Shown: positions 60,269-64,000 of the stretch, in pieces
How the letters are laid out: the number at the start of each line of letters is the position of its first letter
Position numbering within the stretch: the stretch's first letter is position 1
Origin: Aquipuribacter sp. SD81
GTDB lineage: Bacteria; Actinomycetota; Actinomycetes; Actinomycetales; JBBAYJ01
Assembly (NCBI RefSeq): GCF_037153975.1
Contig: NZ_JBBAYJ010000004.1
Location: 1-64,000 of the forward strand
DNA: 64,000 nucleotides
Reading direction: 5' to 3'
Translations under genes and position numbers: made by a program
The notes under the pieces: model-generated
Database searches by the model: none
Seen by the model: the letters and a program-made list of their open reading frames with translations, nothing else
What the model was told of the DNA's origin: nothing

Positions 60269-61372
60269 TCAGGCACCCATGCGCGGGACCAGGGCGAGCG
60301 CCTCGCCCACGCTCAGGCCCGTCAGCCGGAGCAGGTCGGTGACGACCGAGCGGGCCTGGGCGAGCACGGTCGCCCCGGACAGGCCCGGCGGCACGCCCAG
60401 GGCAGACGAGCGCTCCGCGACGGCTGCGAGCTCGCGGCGCAGGACTGGCTGCTGGGCCGGGTCGTCGTAGCCCGCGGCGAGGTGGTCGACGACCACGGCG
60501 AGGTCCTCCACGAGGCGCAGCACCTCCTCCGGCACCGGGTCGTCCCGCTCCACCGCCACGTCGGCGCGCCGCACGAGCACGCGGACGTTGCGCACGGCGA
60601 GGTCGAGGGCGGCCCCGGCGTCGGCCTCCAGCCGGGTGCGGCGCGTGCGCAGCGGCCGCAGCACCGACAGCGCCGCCGCGTCGGCCCGCTCGGCGGTCAC
60701 CTCGCGCAGCAGCGTGAGGGAGTACTCGGTCGCACGGGAGCGCTCGAGGGTCCGCCGGGCGAGGTCGGCGTCGGAGGTGCGGCACGCCGCCACCGCGTCC
60801 CGCAGCAGGGAGGCGACGGTGCGGAGCACCTCCACGACGGTCTCCCGTGGCCGGCGCAGCGGGCCGACCGGGCTGAGCGCGGCGACGACGAGCGCGGTCG
60901 CCCCGCCCACGACGGCGTCGAGCCAGCGGTCGACCCCCTGCTCCGGGGTCGCCACGAGCGACGTGACGATGGCCGCCTGCACCCCGGCCTGCACCACCAC
61001 GAGCGTGCCCGCGTCGAGGAGCACCGCGAGCGCCATGGCGACGAGCACCGCGAGCACGAGCACCGACACGCTCGGGCCCACGAGCGCGACCACGAGGTCG
61101 CCGACGCCCACGCCGATCGCCACGCCCACGACGACCTCCGCCGCCCGCCGCCACCGCTGCCGGTACGAGGCCCCGAGGCCGATGATGGCGGCCGCGGGGG
61201 CGAAGAACGGCTGGGTGTGACCGAGCAGCGCCGTCGCCACCCAGTACGCGATGCCGGCCGCGACGGCGGACTGCACGAGCAGCGGCGCGGTCCGGCCGAG
61301 CCGCCGCACGCGCTCCGGCACGGACCGGCCCGTCGGGCGGCCCCGGGACGCGGGACCGGGGCGGCGTGCCAT
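60269..61372 (-). CDS. FUSC/aromatic acid exporter family membrane protein
   Basis: A 367-residue protein with an N-terminal membrane domain of about six helices (residues 30-170, including YWVATALLGHTQPFFAPAAAIIGLG and QRWRRAAEVVVGVAIGVGVGDLVVALVG) and a helical cytoplasmic domain rich in Arg/Glu/Leu (about 180-360). This is the FUSC/ArAE arrangement linked to export of aromatic acids or fusaric acid. Substrate unknown. It is divergent from the DEAD-box helicase. A second FUSC-like gene lies at the right end of the window. Confidence 0.82.
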   Translation of the reverse strand: MARRPGPASRGRPTGRSVPERVRRLGRTAPLLVQSAVAAGIAYWVATALLGHTQPFFAPAAAIIGLGASYRQRWRRAAEVVVGVAIGVGVGDLVVALVGPSVSVLVLAVLVAMALAVLLDAGTLVVVQAGVQAAIVTSLVATPEQGVDRWLDAVVGGATALVVAALSPVGPLRRPRETVVEVLRTVASLLRDAVAACRTSDADLARRTLERSRATEYSLTLLREVTAERADAAALSVLRPLRTRRTRLEADAGAALDLAVRNVRVLVRRADVAVERDDPVPEEVLRLVEDLAVVVDHLAAGYDDPAQQPVLRRELAAVAERSSALGVPPGLSGATVLAQARSVVTDLLRLTGLSVGEALALVPRMGA

Positions 61373-61532
61373 CGGACCTCATCCTGGCGTGCGAGACTGG
61401 TCCCGGCGAGGCCGTCCGAGGCCCGCCCCGTCGTGGAGCAGCCCGTCCCCCGGCCCGCAGGCCGGGTGAGGACAGTTGGCAGAGCCGGTCCGCGGCGCCC
61501 CGACCACCGCCTGAGAGGCGAGAACCCTTCGC

Positions 61533-63041
61533 ATGACGCTGCTCGACGCCGCACCCGCGGCCCCCCGCTCCCCCGAGTCCACCCGCCCCGCGCCCGGCTT
61601 CGCCGCGCTCGGCGTGCCCGCCCCCCTCGCCGAGGCGCTCGCCCGGCAGGGCATCACGACCCCGTTCCCCGTCCAGGCCGCCTCGCTGCCGGACTCCCTC
61701 GCCGGGCGCGACGTGCTCGGCCGCGGCCGCACCGGCTCCGGCAAGACCCTCGCGTTCGCGCTGCCCGTGCTGGCGCGCCTGCTCGGCGGCGCGCCCCGCG
61801 CGACCCGCCGCGCCGAGTCCTCCCGGCCCCGCGCGCTCGTCCTCGTCCCGACGCGCGAGCTCGCCACCCAGGTGGCGGCCACGTTCACCCCGCTGGCCGA
61901 GGCCGTCGGCCTGCGCGTGACGACCATCTTCGGCGGCGTGCCGCAGGGCCGTCAGGTGCAGGCGCTGCGCGGCGGCGTCGACGTCGTCGTCGCGTGCCCC
62001 GGCCGCCTCGAGGACCTCATGGGCCAGCGCGAGATCCGGCTCGACCAGGTCGACGTCACCGTGCTCGACGAGGCCGACCACATGGCCGACCTCGGCTTCC
62101 TGCCCGCGGTCCAGCGCATCCTCGACGCGACGCCGAAGGGCCGCCAGCGGCTGCTGTTCTCCGCGACGCTCGACAACGGCGTGGACCGCCTCGTCCGCCG
62201 GTACCTGCAGGACCCCCGCACGCACTCGGTCGACCCGGCCGTCGCGCCGGTCTCCACCATGACCCACCACGTGCTGACGATCGCCGACCGCGACAGCAAG
62301 CCCGCCGTGGTCCGCGAGCTCGCGAGCGGCACCGGGCGCCGGGTGCTGTTCCTGCGCACCAAGCACGCGGCCAAGAAGCTCGCCCGCCAGCTCACCGCCT
62401 CCGGCATCCCCGCGGTCGACCTCCACGGCAACCTGTCGCAGAACGCGCGGCAGCGGAACCTCGCCGCGTTCTCCGGCGGGGAGGTCGCCGTGCTCGTCGC
62501 GACCGACGTCGCCGCCCGCGGCCTGCACGTCGACGACGTCGAGCTCGTCGTGCACGTCGACCCGCCGACCGAGCACAAGGCGTACCTGCACCGCTCCGGG
62601 CGCACCGCCCGGGCCGGCTCCGGCGGGACCGTCGTCACCCTCGCCCTGCCCGAGCAGGACCGGGACGTCCGCACCCTCATGCGGCAGGCCAAGGTCACCC
62701 CTCGTACCGACGCCGTCCGGCCCGGCTCGCCGGTCCTGCGCGACCTCGTCGGCGAGGTCGCGGCCCTGCGCGAGTGGACGCCGCCGAACCAGCGCGAGGA
62801 GCAGCCGTCGCGCCCGCGCCGCTCCGGCGGCGAGGGCCGCGGTCGGCGACCCGGCGCCCGGCAGGGCCAGGGCACGCGCGACGGCGTCGCACAGCCGTCG
62901 ACCCAGGGCTCCTCGGCCCGGCACGGCGCGCGGCCCTCGTCCGGGCCGGGCGACGTGGCCCGCGAGGCGGGCCGACCGGGTGCCCGGCGCAGCGGCCGCC
63001 GTCGCGGCGGCCGCGGCCGGGGCGCCGCCGAGCGCGCCTGA
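61533..63041 (+). CDS. DEAD-box RNA helicase
   Basis: A 502-residue helicase. The Q motif region FAALGVPAPLAEALARQGITTPFPVQAASLP, motif I GRGRTGSGKT, Ia VPTRELATQV, motif II DEAD (LDEADHMADLGFLP), motif III SATLD, IV-V region FLRTKHAAKKLARQL and TDVAARGLHVDDV, and motif VI HRSGRTARAG are all present. After about residue 410 a Gly/Arg/Gln-rich basic tail of about 90 residues would bind RNA. It resembles RhlE/CsdA-type cold-stress helicases acting on ribosomal RNA or mRNA decay. The start is ATG 61533 with a 160-base upstream gap. A tandem repeat array follows its stop. Confidence 0.94.
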   Translation: MTLLDAAPAAPRSPESTRPAPGFAALGVPAPLAEALARQGITTPFPVQAASLPDSLAGRDVLGRGRTGSGKTLAFALPVLARLLGGAPRATRRAESSRPRALVLVPTRELATQVAATFTPLAEAVGLRVTTIFGGVPQGRQVQALRGGVDVVVACPGRLEDLMGQREIRLDQVDVTVLDEADHMADLGFLPAVQRILDATPKGRQRLLFSATLDNGVDRLVRRYLQDPRTHSVDPAVAPVSTMTHHVLTIADRDSKPAVVRELASGTGRRVLFLRTKHAAKKLARQLTASGIPAVDLHGNLSQNARQRNLAAFSGGEVAVLVATDVAARGLHVDDVELVVHVDPPTEHKAYLHRSGRTARAGSGGTVVTLALPEQDRDVRTLMRQAKVTPRTDAVRPGSPVLRDLVGEVAALREWTPPNQREEQPSRPRRSGGEGRGRRPGARQGQGTRDGVAQPSTQGSSARHGARPSSGPGDVAREAGRPGARRSGRRRGGRGRGAAERA

Positions 63042-63089
63042 GCCCACCGCGGGTCCCTGTCGCGTCCCAGGCCGACGGTGACGGCGTAG

Positions 63090-63244
63090 GTCGACATCCC
63101 TGTCGACACATGACGCGTACGTCGACATTCCTGCCGACACCCGACGCGTACGTCGACATCCCTGTCGACGCACGACGCGTACGTCGACGTTCCTGTCGAC
63201 GCACGACGTGTACGTCGACGTTCCTGCCGACGCACCCGACGCGC
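63090..63244. repeat. Five-unit 31-bp tandem repeat array
   Basis: Units begin at 63090, 63121, 63152, 63183 and 63214, each 31 bases, beginning GTCGAC and carrying a second GTCGAC or GCCGAC 12 bases on, then ending with (A)CGACGCGTAC or close variants. Substitutions among units are few (for example ATCCCT/ATTCCT/GTTCCT). No spacer sequence separates units. The array occupies the gap after the DEAD-box gene. Confidence 0.92.
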
Positions 63245-63265
63245 CCCGCCCCTCCGCCGACGGCG

Positions 63266-64000
63266 TCAGGGGTAGGGCGCGTCCCGGCTGCCGTCGAGCA
63301 GGCGGCGCGTGGCGGTGAGCACGCTCGCCGCCACCGGCAGCGGATCCGGCCCGTCGTCGCCCGCGCCCCCGGACTCCTCCGCGACGAGCCGCTGGCGCAC
63401 GGCGAGCGACAGCTCGCGGACCGCCTCGTCACCGCGGTCGCGCACGACCTCGTGCGGGGCCGCGCACCGCTCCGGCGCGACGGCCCGACCGACCGCGCGC
63501 AGCGCCGCCCCCGTCCTCGCACCCAGCACCGGGTCGGCCCCGAGGACCCCCAGCTCGGCGTCGCTCAGCTGCTCGACGAGGTCCACGACGACGACGGCGA
63601 GCCGCTGCTCGCGCTGCAAGGCCGCCTGCTGAGCCGTCAGCTCGGCGGAGCGCCGGGACAGGCGCACGTTGCCGCGGGCCGCCTTGCGGGCGGCGGTCGC
63701 CGACGACGCGGCCTCCGTGATGCCGTCGCGGACCGCCCCGACCCGTTCCTGCACCGTCCGCGAGCGGCTGCCGGTCTCGACGTCGTCCGCGAGGTCGCCG
63801 AGCAGGACGGCGGCCTCGTGCAGGGCCGAGCGGTTCTGGCGCTCGGCCCTGCCCTGCAGCGACGACGGCGCCACGAGACCCACGACGACGCCGACGAGGG
63901 CGCCGAGCAGGACGAGCCCTGCGTACGCCGCGAGGTACTCCACGGGGTCGCCGCTGCCGACGAGGAGGGTGAAGAGCGCGGCCGTCGGCACCCACGCGCG
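63266..64000 (-). CDS. FUSC-family membrane protein (5' end cut by window)
   Basis: The reading frame is open to the last base of the window, so the start lies beyond it; GTG 63991 is probably internal, because the residues before it (RAWVPTAALFTLLVG) already fit the family. Hydrophobic segments at the N-terminal side (LFTLLVG and YLAAYAGLVLLGALVGVVVGLV) are followed by a long helical cytoplasmic domain rich in Arg, Ala, Glu and Gln (about 190 residues). This looks like the C-terminal half of a FUSC/aromatic acid exporter-type protein. Function unknown. Confidence 0.7.
   Translation of the reverse strand, partial: RAWVPTAALFTLLVGSGDPVEYLAAYAGLVLLGALVGVVVGLVAPSSLQGRAERQNRSALHEAAVLLGDLADDVETGSRSRTVQERVGAVRDGITEAASSATAARKAARGNVRLSRRSAELTAQQAALQREQRLAVVVVDLVEQLSDAELGVLGADPVLGARTGAALRAVGRAVAPERCAAPHEVVRDRGDEAVRELSLAVRQRLVAEESGGAGDDGPDPLPVAASVLTATRRLLDGSRDAPYP

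Noticed and set aside
63090-63244. Possible CRISPR array
   Set aside because: Unit length (31) is CRISPR-like, but units abut with no variable spacers, and no cas genes are present.

Overview
The window reads as chromosomal DNA of a very high-GC actinobacterium (Actinomycetota). Evidence: pervasive G/C at third codon positions, many GTG starts, 4-base GTGA/ATGA gene overlaps, a mycothiol-dependent maleylpyruvate isomerase-type enzyme, a fused FolB-FolK protein followed by a DUF3180 membrane protein, a DUF2342 zincin, DUF2795 and DUF2945 stress-type small proteins, and a Rex operator of the form known from Streptomyces. I see no rRNA, tRNA, insertion sequence, prophage or CRISPR array. About 62 protein genes are supported, two of them cut by the window ends.

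Layout. 0-3 kb: a cut sucrase/ferredoxin-like gene, HMG-CoA lyase and a lipoprotein. 2.9-7.5 kb (minus): ftsH-folP-folBK-DUF3180. 7.5-15 kb: an inserted-looking block with a 1390-residue Ig-like/PxKF surface protein, a degenerate receiver protein and a PAS sensor kinase/OmpR-type regulator pair. 15-19.9 kb: dacB-zincin-tilS-hpt (minus) and divergent ppa. In other actinobacteria hpt and ftsH are normally adjacent, so the 7.5 kb block splits one classic locus. 19.9-28.4 kb: alpha/beta hydrolase-OsmC fusion, lgt, PAP2 phosphatase, peptide deformylase, a VTT-like membrane protein, an Ada-like repair protein, a GH13 phosphorylase, a DUF2795 protein and an RCK_C membrane protein. 28.5-34.5 kb: cydABCD (bd oxidase plus its ABC exporter) behind a perfect Rex box. 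34.5-45 kb: a possible tandem RNase III-like protein, a YnfA-type protein, an orphan P450, a cation/proton antiporter with a UBP zinc finger, glutaminase-STAS, hemerythrin and small stress-type proteins. 45-51.4 kb: a P-loop-less kinase relative, a GAF-PAS-GGDEF cyclase, a PafB/PafC-like WYL pair, MOSC and DUF2231 proteins. 51.4-57.4 kb: a tightly overlapping cluster (CDP-alcohol phosphatidyltransferase, dehydrogenase, PTPS-like protein, glycosyltransferase, methyltransferase, flippase-like protein, RibD-type reductase) that looks like an uncharacterised small-molecule or lipid-conjugate pathway. 57.5-64 kb: RlmC-type rRNA methyltransferase, an ECF sigma/anti-sigma-like pair, FUSC proteins and a DEAD-box helicase followed by a 31-bp tandem repeat array.

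Regulatory themes. (1) Six starts are preceded by GNNT-type/GGGTA(T/C/A) elements resembling SigB/SigF stress promoters; five have the -10 only 8-10 bases from the start codon, implying near-leaderless stress mRNAs. (2) Both plus-strand genes of the inserted block carry 11-bp-phased direct repeats of the type bound by OmpR-family regulators, and the block encodes one such regulator. (3) The cyd operon is under a Rex-type redox operator. The most interesting candidates are the PTPS/glycosyltransferase cluster, the tandem RNase III-like protein, the stress promoter set and the insertion between hpt and ftsH.
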